From: Adineta steineri
Lineage: Eukaryota; Rotifera; Eurotatoria; Adinetida; Adinetidae
Direction: 5' to 3'
NCBI GenBank assembly: GCA_905250115.1
Contig: CAJNOI010000205.1
Location: forward strand, 62,001-126,000
Length of the DNA stretch: 64,000 nucleotides
Shown here: piece after piece, positions 22,569 through 35,900 of the stretch
Numbering within the stretch: position 1 is the stretch's first letter
Layout: every line of letters begins with the position of its first letter
The notes under the pieces: generated by a model
What the model saw: the letters and a program-made list of their open reading frames with translations, nothing else
Told to the model about the DNA's origin: nothing
Database searches by the model: none
Translations under genes and position numbers: made by a program

Positions 22569-23328
22569 ATGCATACAATATTCTTTGTTCTACTGATTTT
22601 CCAACTCTTCTTCTATTCTCATCAACAAAGTACGTATTATAGAAAAAAACTAATAAACAGTAAATAAATAGCTTTGGAAGAACATTTGTATAGGTGGACA
22701 AGGGTTACTTGCTCTTGGAGATTCATTTACATCTGGTGGTGGTTTACAATCATATCCACATGTTGCTGCTAATCTATTAAATTGGCAAGTAGGTAATTTT
22801 GCCGTAGGTGGATCAAAAACAACCGATATATGGTTACAATTATTAAGAGCCAGTAGTGTATTGCATATGGCAACACACGTTGTATTAACAATCGGTGGTA
22901 ATGATCTTGAAGGTCTTCAAAGTTTAGCAGGTATTGCTCACCTTAATATGACATTATTTGAAGAGAGATGTGCTAATTTTAAACCAAAACTTGTATCAAC
23001 TTATAAACAAATTAAATCTTCTCTTCGTGCTGATGCAAAATTTTATGCTTTACCGTATGTCGATTTTGTTAGCGTTGGTAATAAAATTCCATATGAAGCT
23101 GAATCTCATCGAGTAATGCAAGCAATGAACAATTTGGTTAGAAATGCAGCAATTGAAGCTAATGTTAATTATGTAGATACTATAGTCTCAGCATTTCTTG
23201 ATCATGAAATGTATTCAACTGATTCATACATTGATGATTTTAGTCATCCAACAAATCCACTTCATCCAAATTTAAAAGGCTATGCTAAAATTGGAGAAGT
23301 ACTTGCTGCTTATTTACGAGCAAACTAA
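22569..23328 (+). CDS. Secreted SGNH/GDSL-type esterase or lipase
   Basis: Two exons (22569..22629 and 22694..23328) encode 231 residues. Exon 1 is almost wholly a signal peptide (MHTIFFVLLIFQLFFYSHQQ). The SGNH blocks are all present: block I LALGDSFTSGGG with the nucleophile Ser, block II VGNFAVGGSKT with the oxyanion Gly, block III TIGGNDLEG with the oxyanion Asn, and block V DDFSHPTNPLHPNLKGY with the catalytic His, a plausible acid at DD or near it. These enzymes hydrolyse ester bonds of lipids or polysaccharide acyl groups; the substrate cannot be predicted. The length is that of the small single-domain bacterial-like SGNH hydrolases, so an origin by transfer is conceivable, but it has one intron and AT-rich codon use like its neighbours. 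Confidence 0.85.
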
Positions 23329-23539
23329 TGAAAAATTAGTTTTTCTTTTCTTATTGTTTTTTTTCTGCTAGTACCAATAAAGAAAACGTAAATATATAAC
23401 TTTAAAGACACATGCATTTTGTTTTTATATCAAAATGATAACAAAAATTACAGAAAGATTTTTGGATATGTGTTATGAATATGTACAAACAATACTTTAC
23501 ACATAAGGAAGAAAACAGATTTAATAATAATAATGCCTA

Positions 23540-24754
23540 TTATTTATCAATAAGATTACATTGTGTTGAAGTTTCATTATATGATTTTCCGGAACATAAC
23601 CAACATCCAGATAAAATTGGTTGATTAATAAATGTCATGAGTTTATCTTGATTTGTATGTAATTGTTTTTTTTCTTCTTTATTTAACATTGAAATAACAT
23701 ATTTTCGTAATTTTCTTAAATGTAATTGTTGTTTTTTAATATGTTTTAGAACATGATTCATTTTAGCCATTTGATCTTCATTTGTCATTGTATTTGCTGA
23801 TGTGTTTTTTACTAAATCAATTAATTGTGAAGTTTGATCAGTTTCATCTATGTTACATTCCAAAATCCAATCAGATGATAATTCATGATTATCAGAATTA
23901 TTTACAGTTGAGATTTTTTTCGATTTTTTTTCTCTCAATAATTTTTTATGTAATCGTTTTTGACGCTTTGCTTCTTTTCGTTGTTCAACATCAGCAGTAT
24001 CAAGTTCATTAATTAACACAGTACATTGTCCATTGAGATCTTCTTGATTTTGTGGAATCAATTTTTCCGTTGTTGAATGTTGAGATGGTAAAGAACGAAA
24101 CGGAGGAGAATATGGAGGAAGTTGTTCTTCATTACAATTGTCGATCAGAAATCCCGAAAAAGATGAAGTTTCAACATGATTTGATTCACATTCGACGTTC
24201 GTCTATTCAATAAACAAAATTTTATCCTTATAGATTTTATTACTGAATATACATACGGATGATGGTATATTTAAATATTCACTAGATGTTGATTGAAAAT
24301 CATTATTAAATAAAAGTTCTTCTATTGCACAGGTATCAGTATGATGATTACTATTATTTTCTATTGTATTAGTTGAATGAGATGTTTGATTACTAGCAAA
24401 ACGTATTCGATCAAAACTTGACAAATTCATTGATGATTTTTGTTGATTTGGTAAACGAAGAATTGTTTCTAAATATTGTGTTTTTTGTTCATTACTTTGA
24501 TTTATCTTCGTTTTTTTTATTGAACGAATCCATGATTCACGTTCATATGGTTTAACCGTAAGTATTGTTGATGAAGAAATTGTTTTCATAGGCATTAATG
24601 GTTGTGGTGTCGCTGGTAAATATTGATTAGAAAAATCCGTATGATTTTTTGTAGTTAATCGATTATTAAAAGATAAGATCGGTTCATGTTGTCGATGACA
24701 TTTTTTTCGTTGATTATATGGATGACAACGATTTTTACCATCCATTTTATTCAT
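23540..24754 (-). CDS. Unknown Ser/Thr/Asn-rich protein with basic coiled-coil segment
   Basis: Two exons (24257..24754 and 23540..24202) join in phase to 386 residues. The first exon is polar and disordered in look, with short motifs such as KPYERESWIRS. The second contains a strongly basic helical stretch (EQRKEAKRQKRLHKKLLREK) and a second helix (HVLKHIKKQQLHLRKLRKYV), then a C-terminal Cys pair (GCWLCSG). No signal peptide, membrane segment or catalytic motif is seen. The start at 24754 is the first ATG after a possible splice acceptor, so an upstream exon may exist. Function unknown. Confidence 0.6.
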
Positions 24755-25200
24755 ATCTAATAGATAAAAAACAAATTATTCTTTCTTAATTATTTTCATT
24801 ATTAAAAATCGAAACAAAATGAATAAATTTTATTTCTTTCTTAACCAGTCGAATTGTATAAAAAAAGAAGAAGAAGATTGAAGATACACACAAATGACAA
24901 ACAAAAGTGGTAACAATAATAAATTCTTATCTGTATTTACACACGTGTAAAAATGTCCAACATATGTAAAGGCGATGAACACGGAGAACAAAAAAAACAA
25001 AAATAGAATGTTTTACAAATGTTAAAAATGCAAAATCAATTCATTCTAAGATATATTATTTTGATAAGAGAGAGAAGAAGAAAGCCAGAGATTCTATCAA
25101 CAAGAAAAAACTTCCTACAAACTAAAAAATGAATAACATCTGTATTGAAGATTATAAATAATGCACAAATAGAAAAATCATTCGTATAAATTTTCTTTGA
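24755..25200. other. Intergenic spacer
   Basis: About 450 bp of purine-rich, AT-rich sequence with GAA repeats (near 24865). Probably the 3' UTR of the upstream minus-strand ORF and promoter of the next. No gene seen. Confidence 0.5.
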
Positions 25201-25746
25201 TTATAAATCATTTATTGATACATATCGTAAACGTTTATGTAATGATGGTGAATCTTCATCGATAACATATGAAAAACGATATTGATCAGAATTTATTGAA
25301 CTTGTTTCACGATCATAACGAACATATAAACAATCATCTGTTGTATTTAATAAACGTTTTTCAGTTGAATTTGATAATTTAGGAAGAATTATAGTCGATG
25401 GTTTTGTTGATAAATTTGATTTTAGAGTTGATGGTAGGACAATTAAAGTTTGTTTTGGTATGGATGGTTGACTAGATATCGAATCTTTTGAAAATATTTG
25501 TGGTGATCGATTATTAAGTATTGTATTAAATGATGGTAACGATTCAGATGAATTAATAACAGTTAATTGACGAGAAACAAATTGAGAAGATAATGATGAG
25601 GAAGAAGAAGAAGACATAGTTTGATAATGAGTTGATGTTGATTGTGAAGGATTATGAACTACATAAGATGAGATTGGTGTTGATGAACGAGAATTTAGTA
25701 CTAAAAAAATTAGATTTATAATGACATGAGAGGTCAAAATATGCAA
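25201..25746 (-). CDS. Unknown Ser-rich protein, probably a terminal exon
   Basis: An open frame of up to 181 codons ending at a TAA. The first 15 or so residues (MHILTSHVIINLIFLVLN) come either from a signal-like peptide or from intron sequence, because a typical acceptor (TTTTTTTAG) sits inside the stretch, just before codons for TKFSFIN-region residues NSRSS. If spliced, the exon would start near 25699 and earlier exons are not identified. The body is Ser/Thr-rich with poly-Ser ([11 protein letters not shown]), and the C-terminus (DDCLYVRYDRE, YRFSYVIDEDSPSLHKRLRY) is more ordered. No family recognised. Confidence 0.45.
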   Translation of the reverse strand: MHILTSHVIINLIFLVLNSRSSTPISSYVVHNPSQSTSTHYQTMSSSSSSSLSSQFVSRQLTVINSSESLPSFNTILNNRSPQIFSKDSISSQPSIPKQTLIVLPSTLKSNLSTKPSTIILPKLSNSTEKRLLNTTDDCLYVRYDRETSSINSDQYRFSYVIDEDSPSLHKRLRYVSINDL

Positions 25747-26043
25747 GACAAACTAATTTCTGTTTCATTCATGGTCTTGACTCTATTGCTTTCAGTCACT
25801 ACGAACTTTCTCGACTATACGCATGAGTCCAACAAAAGGAATTTTCGAACGATTACCGTAAAATATGTGTGCAATACCGTTACAGTATATTATAGATGTC
25901 TATTTATGTAAGTTCGAAGGATAGAAGAGTATAAAACAGATATACCTACATATTCACATTATTAATAGACAAAAATCATGCGATACATAACGGTATGTTT
26001 TTTTTCTTTTCTTTTCTTTTCAAAAAAGTTCAATAATACTATC

Positions 26044-28173
26044 CTATGAATATGTTAAGATTAGTTTACTTGTTGAATTATTGTTTAGAGATGAAGATTG
26101 TTGTGGTTGTTGTTGTCCGGCAAGATAAACAGTTTGTGATGGTTGATAATATGTTTGTTGAGATTGAGATAATGATGAATTATTATTATATCCTCCACTA
26201 GCTAATGCAGCAAGTACAGCTGCATTTGTATTTGAAGAGGAATTATCAATAGAAGAATTTTTTGTTGATATATTTCCATTTGTTAATAAACGTTGTTGTT
26301 GTTGATTTATTGATGATGTATAATTTACATTATTTTGTGATTGTTGATCATATGTAAGTAAATTTTCATTTTGTTGATGATTTGTATTATGTAAAATTGA
26401 CATTGTTTGTGATGTTAATGCATCTGTATTAAAAATAAAATTTGGTGATGTTGGTGACGGTGATGGTGATGATGATATATGTTTTGATATCATTTGTCCA
26501 GATGGGATTTTATCACCATAAGGTTTAAGTGTTTCAGCGGATAATTCTGAAAATGGTTTATTACTAATACGTATAACTGTTTTTTGTAAAACATCATCGA
26601 TATCTTTTATTTTTATATCGGGAAATGTTATTTCAGCTTCATTTAATGAATGTAATGTACCATTAACAAAATCACGTAATTTTCTTAAACCAATATAAAA
26701 TGGTAATTTATCTTCAGCACGTGGTAATTGAGAACAACGAGCACTTGATGATGGCATTACAAAAACATGCTATGAGAAAAAATAGATTTTAATTTTTAAC
26801 GTCAACTCTCAAGTATTAGAATTACTTACAGTATCTGTTCCTGGAAATAAATCCGGTTGTTTTCCATAATGAAAATGTTTATTTCCAGCATAAACTTCAT
26901 AAATACCTCGTCCATTAAATGCAACAATTTTTGGTCTATACATTTTGATTTTTTGCATTAAAGTTTCTGCACCAGCAGTTATTTCATCTCTATAATATAT
27001 ATATATATAAATCAAGAATTCAAAATATAATATTTCTTATATTACTTCGTTATATCTGATCCAGCTTTTGATGGTCTTTGTACAATATTTGTAAAACCAA
27101 TACCATATTGTGGCATACGATAATCATCATTAGCATTTAATATATTTGGTATTAAACCAGACATATGTAATAGTTTCCAAAAATGATTTCCTGGTCCACC
27201 ATAATGATGTTCTTTATGTACAGCAAGAAGACTTGGATTAATTCCAACCTATTACAACAACAAAAAAAGAAGTATCGTTACATATATTTAAAGGAAAATT
27301 AATAATAGATTTAATTACAAAAACAATATCAAGATTTATTTGAAGAATATCTTGAAGAAGAGGTTTAATTGATTCATCTTCAATTGTAACATCCAAACGA
27401 TTTGAATTTGTCGATAATGTAGAAGATTTTCTTTTATTATTTACAATTGTCGTCGTTGTTGTTGTTGTTGTTGGAGATTGTGGCGAAAGATTTTTATTAG
27501 TTATTGTTGATATTGATGGTAATAATGGAGTTGAAACAACATTCATTACTGGAGATATCATTGTATTTCGAGATGATGATGATGATGATGATGGCATTTC
27601 AGATAAATGATTATCGATATCAAGATGAATTCTATTTAAACGAAAAAGATTTTTGTATTTTGTTTTTATTTAGAAAAATGAATATACTCTTGAGATTTGG
27701 TTTCATTCTCAGTATCACGTTTGAGGGATTGTCTTAATTTAGCAAGAAATACTTCAGCAACTTCATCCGAACCTAATGAACTTTTTAAAGCACTAAGAAA
27801 AAAGAAAATTTATGTAAACAAAAAAAATATAAATATGTTTCGATAATTACTTAAGATCACCACCAGATTCTAAATTTTTTTTAAATGTTTGCATTAAAAC
27901 ATTTTTAACACTATCTAATGCTTCATCAAGAAGTTCTTTTGTATGACTAAATAATAATAAAAAGTTGTCTTAAGAAAAATTTTTTTTTCATATTGATTTA
28001 TTTACGTTTCAGTTGTTTGTTCTAATGAAGATGTTGTTATTTGATTTTGATTCATATTTGATGATTTATATAATGTATCATTATGACCATTAATATGTAT
28101 TGTTGATGATATTTCATTTGATGTTGTTGTTGAACAATCTTGTTGTTCATTTGTTAAATATTCAGTTGACATG
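26044..28173 (-). CDS. TDG: Thymine DNA glycosylase (G/T mismatch-specific, UDG superfamily)
   Basis: Removes thymine or uracil (and in animals oxidised 5-methylcytosine) opposite G, starting base-excision repair in the nucleus. Seven exons join in phase: 28016..28173, 27851..27946, 27688..27792, 27319..27631, 27046..27248, 26830..26989 and 26044..26769, for 586 residues. The catalytic core reads VGINPSLLAVHKEHHYGGPG with the catalytic Asn in GINP, NHFWKLLHMSGL, YGIGFTNIVQRP, RPKIVAFNGRGIYEVYAG, and the insertion loop VMPSSSARCSQLPRAEDK, which is the MUG/TDG hallmark. The N-terminal third and the C-terminal third are low-complexity (poly-Ser, poly-Thr, then Asn/Gln-rich), longer than usual. 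It is divergent from HUWE1 across a 1.8 kb spacer. Assignment is firm. Confidence 0.95.
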
Positions 28174-29998
28174 AATTTTTTTTGTTGCTATTTATTATTT
28201 CATGTTGTTAATAATTGTTGTTTTTTATCTATATTGACGGATTTCTAAACAAATATAACGAACACTAAATAGAGAGAAAGATATAATTGAACTATATATT
28301 ATAGCCAATTGTATTCGTTGACAAGAGAAAAGAAAAATAATCGAGAGAAAAGAACAAGAAGAAGAAGAAGAGAAAAAAAAAAGGAAACCGTACATTCCAA
28401 CTCAAACAAGCCGGATATGTCTGTTTGACTAAACATATATGTATATAAGAAAGAGAGAAAAAAAAAAGTATACAAGGTTTATGTTAAAAGGTGTAAAATA
28501 TCAAATTACTCGATAGATGAATTTACTGTTATATTTTATTAAAAAAGTATTTCGATAAATTTTAAGAATTATTTATTCAATAAAAAAGAGAGAAATTCGA
28601 ACTACAATTTGTTCTTACAGATGAATGAATAGATGTAAAGCAAAAGAAGAAACTATAGTCTTTTTGCTTGAATAGTTTTCTATGATGATAAGATGAAAAT
28701 TGAATTATTATCTAATTAATAATATATAAAAGAAAAATCAATAGATTTTATTCAATGTTTGAGATTAATATTAAGATAGAAAATTTATTTTTTATCTGAG
28801 AGATTTTCGAATAAGTTTATTAATGTGTTAAAACGTAATATACTGTTATAATTGGATATTTTTTTAGAAAAGAAAAGATTCGAACTATCCTAAGGATATT
28901 GACTTGATTTTTTTCACTTACATATTTAGCTGAGATGAACTAGATATTCTAATAAGGATAAAAAATATAATATAATTCATTGTATACTTTGTATTATATT
29001 TATTATTGTGATTTACATTGGTATTAAGAAATAAATGATAAGGAAACTGAAATTTCATCTTCTATAGTTTCAGTGAATAAAAAACTATTAATATAGATGT
29101 TGAATGTATTATACAAACGATTGTAGGACACAATAGAAATTAATTATTAGGAAAAAACATCTTTGAATTTAAATGTTATTATATATCGAGATTATTGATT
29201 ATTTTGTTCTAATTGAATAGTATTGTATATATTTTTTATGCATTTATTTCGACAACTTTGGTTATATATAATTTGATTTATTCTTATATTTTGACTTTTC
29301 ATATGAATAGATTATTTAAAACTTTCGAAAGAAATTTTATATGTTAGATTTATATAAAGATTAAGAAAGAAAACAAAATTTCTTGTTTTTGTTTTTTTAT
29401 ATTAATCATTTTGATTATATATATACACATATGATGATATTAGACGAAAAAAATCATAATCGGCGTAAAAGTGAAATAATAAAAAACAAAATAAAATTCA
29501 ATTAATTGATTTTTGTTATTCAGAAAAAAAATAATAAAGAAAACGAAACAAAACGTTCTCTTTTTTTTTTCCTTCGTCCATATTTTAACTAATGTCACAT
29601 TATATCAACCATATCCAATGATGACTGAACTCTATATATCGATATGATAGATGGTGCTTGAATAATAAAAAATAATGAAAAAAATCTATTTTTATTAAAA
29701 CATCAATCATCGAAAAATTAAAAAAACATTTTTTCTTAACTTTTTATTTACCTATAATATAAATATGTATATAGGAACTAATGATCAATGGGTAATTTCT
29801 TCTTTTTTTTTATTCATAAAGATGAAGGTAAAAGTCGTATCTGATTCATAGTCATATCGTTCTCTTCTTTCCATCGACGATAGACGCGCATCTCTATATC
29901 CACGTGAAATTACGGAGGACATTACTTATTACATAGTAAATCTTTTTTGTTTTGTTTTTGTTGCAGATGTTTTTTGTTATTTATCTTTGTTAACAAAT
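28174..29998. other. Divergent spacer between TDG and HUWE1 homologues
   Basis: About 1.8 kb, very AT-rich, with many poly-A/poly-T runs and GA-rich patches (28320-28470). It must hold both promoters. No open frame, repeat or RNA gene recognised; a GATTCGAAC motif at about 28870 does not extend to a tRNA fold. Confidence 0.6.
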
Positions 29999-32900
29999 AT
30001 GAAAATTGATCGATCGAAGTTAAAAAAATATCTGCCGGAACCAGTAAGGAAGAAAATTATTTCAATAAAAACTTTTTTTGTTTATTTATTTATTTGTTTG
30101 TTTTTTTCCCTATCTTCCATCTAGCCGGCTGATTGTAAATTATTTATTGATAAATTAAAAAGTTGTGATCGAAAAGAACTTCATGACCTATTAAAACCAA
30201 TAACTATATGGCATATTGGAAAAGTATGTTTTCATTTATATAAACTAAAAAAGAATTTTTTTCTATACTCTCGATTTAATAGTTAATTAAAGTTAGTTCA
30301 TTGATATCTTGTGCTTATGCATTTATTTTGTTTTTATTTTATTCGTTTAAATTCTTTAAGAAATTCTATTTTTTATTGTTTTATTCTAGTGTGAACTATA
30401 CCATTGGATTGATGCATTGGATTTATTCGATGCAATTCTAGAAGAAGCTTGTATAAAATCTGGGACATGGATGCTCAATTGTGACAAACCAGAAAATGCA
30501 GAGGTTTGTTAAACTAGAAAGAAAGAAGCCACATTTGTTAATATAATTAAAAATTCTAATATGTAGTATTTGTCGCCTTTGGCATTAATTTATATTTTCA
30601 TTTTTTTTAGTTAAAAATCTTAGTACTTGATATTCTTCATTTTACTGCATTATTAATTGAACATTCATATTCTCGTCATTTATATAATTCCATTGAATAT
30701 CTAATTATGTTATTACAATCATCTGATGTACATATTGTACTTGGTGTTCTTTCACTTCTATATGTATTCAGTAAACGTTCAAACTTTATCACAAGACTTC
30801 AACTTGATAAAAAACAAGCATTAATTGGTCGACTTATATTCTTAGCAGAAGTAAAATTATTATTATTTTTTATGCTTATTAAGAAAATTTTATTTTTTAG
30901 ACTTGGGGTGGACGTGAGAATGGTTTCGATTTAGCTCGTTGTTGTAGTGTTCGAAATCCTGCAGTAAAAAAAAGATTTATTTCATTGATTATTTTTTCAT
31001 TGATTCATTTCATAGGATTTTCCTGAACACGCAACAAATCTACATTTTGCATATACAGTTCCTTCTGAATCATCAACAATAAATGGTCCAACAATGGTAA
31101 AAAATAAATATTCTTTTGATTAGAAAACAAAATGATTTTTATTTATTTTAAGCAAACTCCTAAACAAATAGAAATTCCAAATGTTCATTTAGCTGGACCA
31201 AATGCTGCTGCCGTTATGGAAATAGTTCTTGCTCAACATACATTACCTGAAGATAAACAAATCAAATTATTCACTCATCTTCGTTTAGCTTACGCATTTC
31301 CATCATTTGATCAACGTTTACTATGTATACAAGCACGTTTACAAGCATTATCTATACTTGGTAAGATTTTCTATATATATATTCATTAATTTGTTTTGTT
31401 TTCCAGTTTATTCTGCTGCAATACAAGAAGCAAATAATGTTCTCTATGATGGATTAATTGAGGAACTTGTTGAAGTCTTAAATGTTCGAGATTCAACATT
31501 AACAGTAAGTTTAGAAAATTTATCTTGAAGAGTTTTATTAGTTTTGAATAATTTATTTTCATTTATGATAATCTTAAAAAGATTAGTAAAATCCTATGAA
31601 ATGAACTATACTGTCTTAGACTTTAATATGCCTAATGATGAAATTACATATGATATTTCATAGAAAAATGATACATTACTTTTTTGTTTTAGGATATAAA
31701 AGCATCCGCTTTAAAAACTTTAACATCAATAATTCATCTTGAACGAACAACCAAGTATATGAGTTTATAATAAAAAAAATTAATTAAAATTTTTATTTTG
31801 TTGTAGACATCCACCACGTTTACAAGAGATAATTGAAGCAACACAAGCAAATTCCTATCATGGATTTTTACCAGCACTTGTACGACAATGTATTGATAAA
31901 TTAACTGGTAAATAAATATAAGAAATAAGAATGAAATTTTCCTATTTTATTTTTTGTTTTAGATGATAGTAATGAAAGGTTTCCTCAATCATTATCAACC
32001 GCATTATTTTCATTTCTTTATCATTTGGCATCCTATGAAACAGGTGGTGATGCATTGGTTAATTGCGGTATAATGCAATCATTAATTAAAGTAGTTAATT
32101 ATTATGATGAATCTCAAGATTTTATCATGGTAAAATTTTTTATTGAATTGATCTTTTTGTAAATAATATAATTTTTTTCGAAATTTTCAAGTTTGTTACA
32201 AGAGCTGTACGTGTTATTGATTTAATAACAACATTAGATATGACATCGTTTCAAACAAATAATGGTTTACAAGCCTTTATTAATCGTTTAGAGGTATGTT
32301 TATTTTATTTGAATTGTTCTAGTCATCGAAAAATGTCAGGTCACATGTACAAGCTCCTATCGAAGCATTTCTATGATAATATAGTGATTAGAAGTGTCAA
32401 TGTGTGAGCAATAATATTCACTTGAAAAGAACGGTCGCAATTTATATCATAAATATATAAATAGCATTACCACCTTGTCAAACAGCTAAAATTAAATTTT
32501 TTTTAAATTTAATTAATTAATTTAATTGAAAAATTTTTTTTCTTCTAGCATGAAATAACACAATGTCGAAAAGAACAACCATTTATAATTCGTATACCAA
32601 AACGTAATCAAGGTACACCAACAGCAAATCTTGATACACATCCTCCATTATCTCCAAGTGCTCAATCAGATATCTCAGGAGAACATCCATCTTTAACAAC
32701 ACAAAATTCAACAGTACATTTATCGAAAGATATGGATACAAGTGAATTTATAGAAGAAAATCATGATTCAATACCACAAAATCCTATACCAGGTTTAACA
32801 TGTTATCATCAACGTGCTGCATTACTTAAATCAATATTAAATTATTTAAAAAAAGCGTTTACTGAACCAACAATGGCTGATACAACACGGCATATTATGG

Positions 32901-35900
32901 ATGGTTCATTACCAAATTCATTAAAACATATAATAAGTAATGCGGAATATTATGGTCCATCATTATTTCATTTAGCAACTGATGTTGTTACATCATTTAT
33001 ATTTCAAGAACCATCACAATTATCATCTTTACAAGATAATGGTTTAACTGATGTATTAATGCATGCACTTTTAAAAAAAGATGTACCAGCTGCACGTGAT
33101 GTTTTAGCATCATTACCAAATATATTTAGTTCATTATGTTTAAATACACGTGGTTTAGAAAATTTTATGGAATATAAACCATTTGATAAATTATTTCGTG
33201 TACTTTTATCACCTGAATATTTACCAGCTATGAGACGAAGACGTGGAACAGATACGATCTATGGTACAGCATCAAGTCTTGGTAATGCTGTTGATGAATT
33301 AATGAGACATCAAGTTAGTTTACGTACAGAAGCAATGAAATCAATTATAACATTACTTGAACAACTTGTTGAATTAGGAAATAATCCGAAATATTGTTGT
33401 CAAAAACCACATTCATCATCATCATCAACAACAACAAGTAAATTAGCAGATACAATACGTACACAACATCGAACTGTACGTACAACAAATACAACAAATA
33501 CAAATACAGCAGGAAATGATAGAAATTCATCCGATGATGAATATGATGATGATGAAGCAACGAATGATGAAGCACCATTAGCTAATCGATCAGTTATACC
33601 ACCATCAGCATTATCAACATCATTGACAACATCAGCAGCAGGAACAACAATAATACAACCAACAACAACAGCAATGAATACATCAATATTAACAACAACA
33701 ACAAATGAATTAGCAACTAATATTCCAATACTTCTTAATCAAACTTTATTAAGTGAAAATAAATCTGAAGATGAAACAATTCCAATAGCTGTACCATTAT
33801 TAGATTATATAACCAATATAATGCGTTTTGTTGAAGGTGTTATAAGTAATAATACAACAGATGATCATGGCAAAGAATTTGTTAAATTAGGAGGTTTAAA
33901 ACCTTTATTAGATATATTACAAATGAAAAATTTACCGATTGATTTTCCATCAAGTCAAGCATGTCAATGTGTTGCGGCACTTTGTAAATCAACACTTACA
34001 CTTTTAGTTAAAGATAATAAATTAATTGAAATGGTTATAACAAATCTTGATACAATATTAAATTCTTTAACAGATTTCTATTCAAATCGTACATATGATG
34101 GTTCATTATTAATAGAAGAATTAGCTCGTGCTGTATCATCATCAACACCATCAATAGATCCAATTGATGCGATTAATCAATCATCATTAACACCAACACT
34201 TCATCAATTATCTATTGTTCATTCACATATATCATTATTAATATCATTATGTAAAATAACACAAACAGAAGTTCGAAGTATATTAATAAGTTTTTGGGGT
34301 GCTGAAACAGGTTTACGTGTATTAAAAAATTTAAATAAATTATGTTTAACATTAATATGGGAAAGTTCAATTTTATTATCATTATGTTCATCGGAAACAA
34401 ATATGATGGATCAACAATTTAATAAAAATGATCTATTAAAATTATTTCCATTAATCAATGATATAACAAATACAATATCACCATTACATAATGTATCAAC
34501 ACAATTAAATGATTTAACAACAAATGAAATAACACGACAATTTGATATTGATGAAATCATGTCAATGGATACAAGTGATTTTACCAAATTAAAATTAAAA
34601 TTATCATTTAATATACAACAACGTATTAAAACAATCAAACCATTATTATGTGTTTCATCAAAACTTGGTCGAGCATTAGGTGAATTATATAATTTACTTG
34701 TTCGACAATGTTCAACATCACAAATGAGACATGCAAGACGTTTTAATCAACAACCAACAGCATATACACCAACAGCAGCTGCTAAATTTGTTGCATCAAC
34801 ATTAACTGAAGTATTACGTGATGGATTTTCATTTCATTTACCAGCAAATAATAATTTAACTGAAAGTCAAATAGAAAAATTTCGTTTAACATTTTTTGTT
34901 TGTACAATTGGTTTTGCTATTCCAATGTTATTTGATGAACGTCGTCGTCCATATATGTTAATGTTACAACAATTTGAATTATCAAAAGCTCAAGATGCAT
35001 TATTTTCTGCGCTTGAATGGACACTTGATTTAATTAATCGACAATCATTAATAACTGATGAACAACAATTATCACAATTAAATAATACATATGATGCATC
35101 ACCAACAGAATTTCTTAATTCAGCATTAATGCTTATATTACGTTTAGTTAATGTTAAATCAATACTTGAATCACCACATTCAATACCTAAAAAAGCTCAA
35201 ACAGAACGACAATATTTTATACCATTTAATCCATTACATTATTTAGCATTAACACATAAATGTGCATTTCATATATTAACAAATTCATGTTCAGTTCTAT
35301 GGGATAAACCATATTTATTAAAAGATCATGCAACTAAAATTATTGATAGTATATTATCAATTTTTTGTCATATTTTACGTGGAGAATCACAAATACAAAA
35401 GAAACTTCAAGATGAAGAACAAGTACAACAAAATGTACCTGTACCAACATCAGCTCTTCCAACAAATGACACTGCTCCACAACAACAACAAGTACAACAA
35501 CCACCAGCACCACCACAACCACAACAACAGCCGCCACAGCCGCCAGTAGCAACAGATACGGATGTCGCTGGTTCATCAATATTAAACTCAACTGAGGCTG
35601 CACGATTAAATGAAGAACGTATTCAATCAATAACATCGATGGGTTTTTCACGTGAACATGCTATTGAAGGTTTATTACAAACAAATAATAATCTTGAATT
35701 AGCTGTTGATTATTGTGTTAGTCATCCACAAGCTGTTATAGCACCACAAACACAAACAACTCTTCCAGATATGGATACTGATATGGCACGTGCTTTACTT
35801 TTATCATTAGGACAAGAAGTTGATGAAGCTGCTTTAGCTAATCCAATTGCTGCATTAGCTGCTTTATCAAGAGATAATAATAACGCAAATGAAATTAATG

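Noticed and set aside
28850-28890. GATTCGAAC motif resembling a tRNA T-loop
   Set aside because: Neither strand gives paired T-stem and acceptor stem; not a tRNA.
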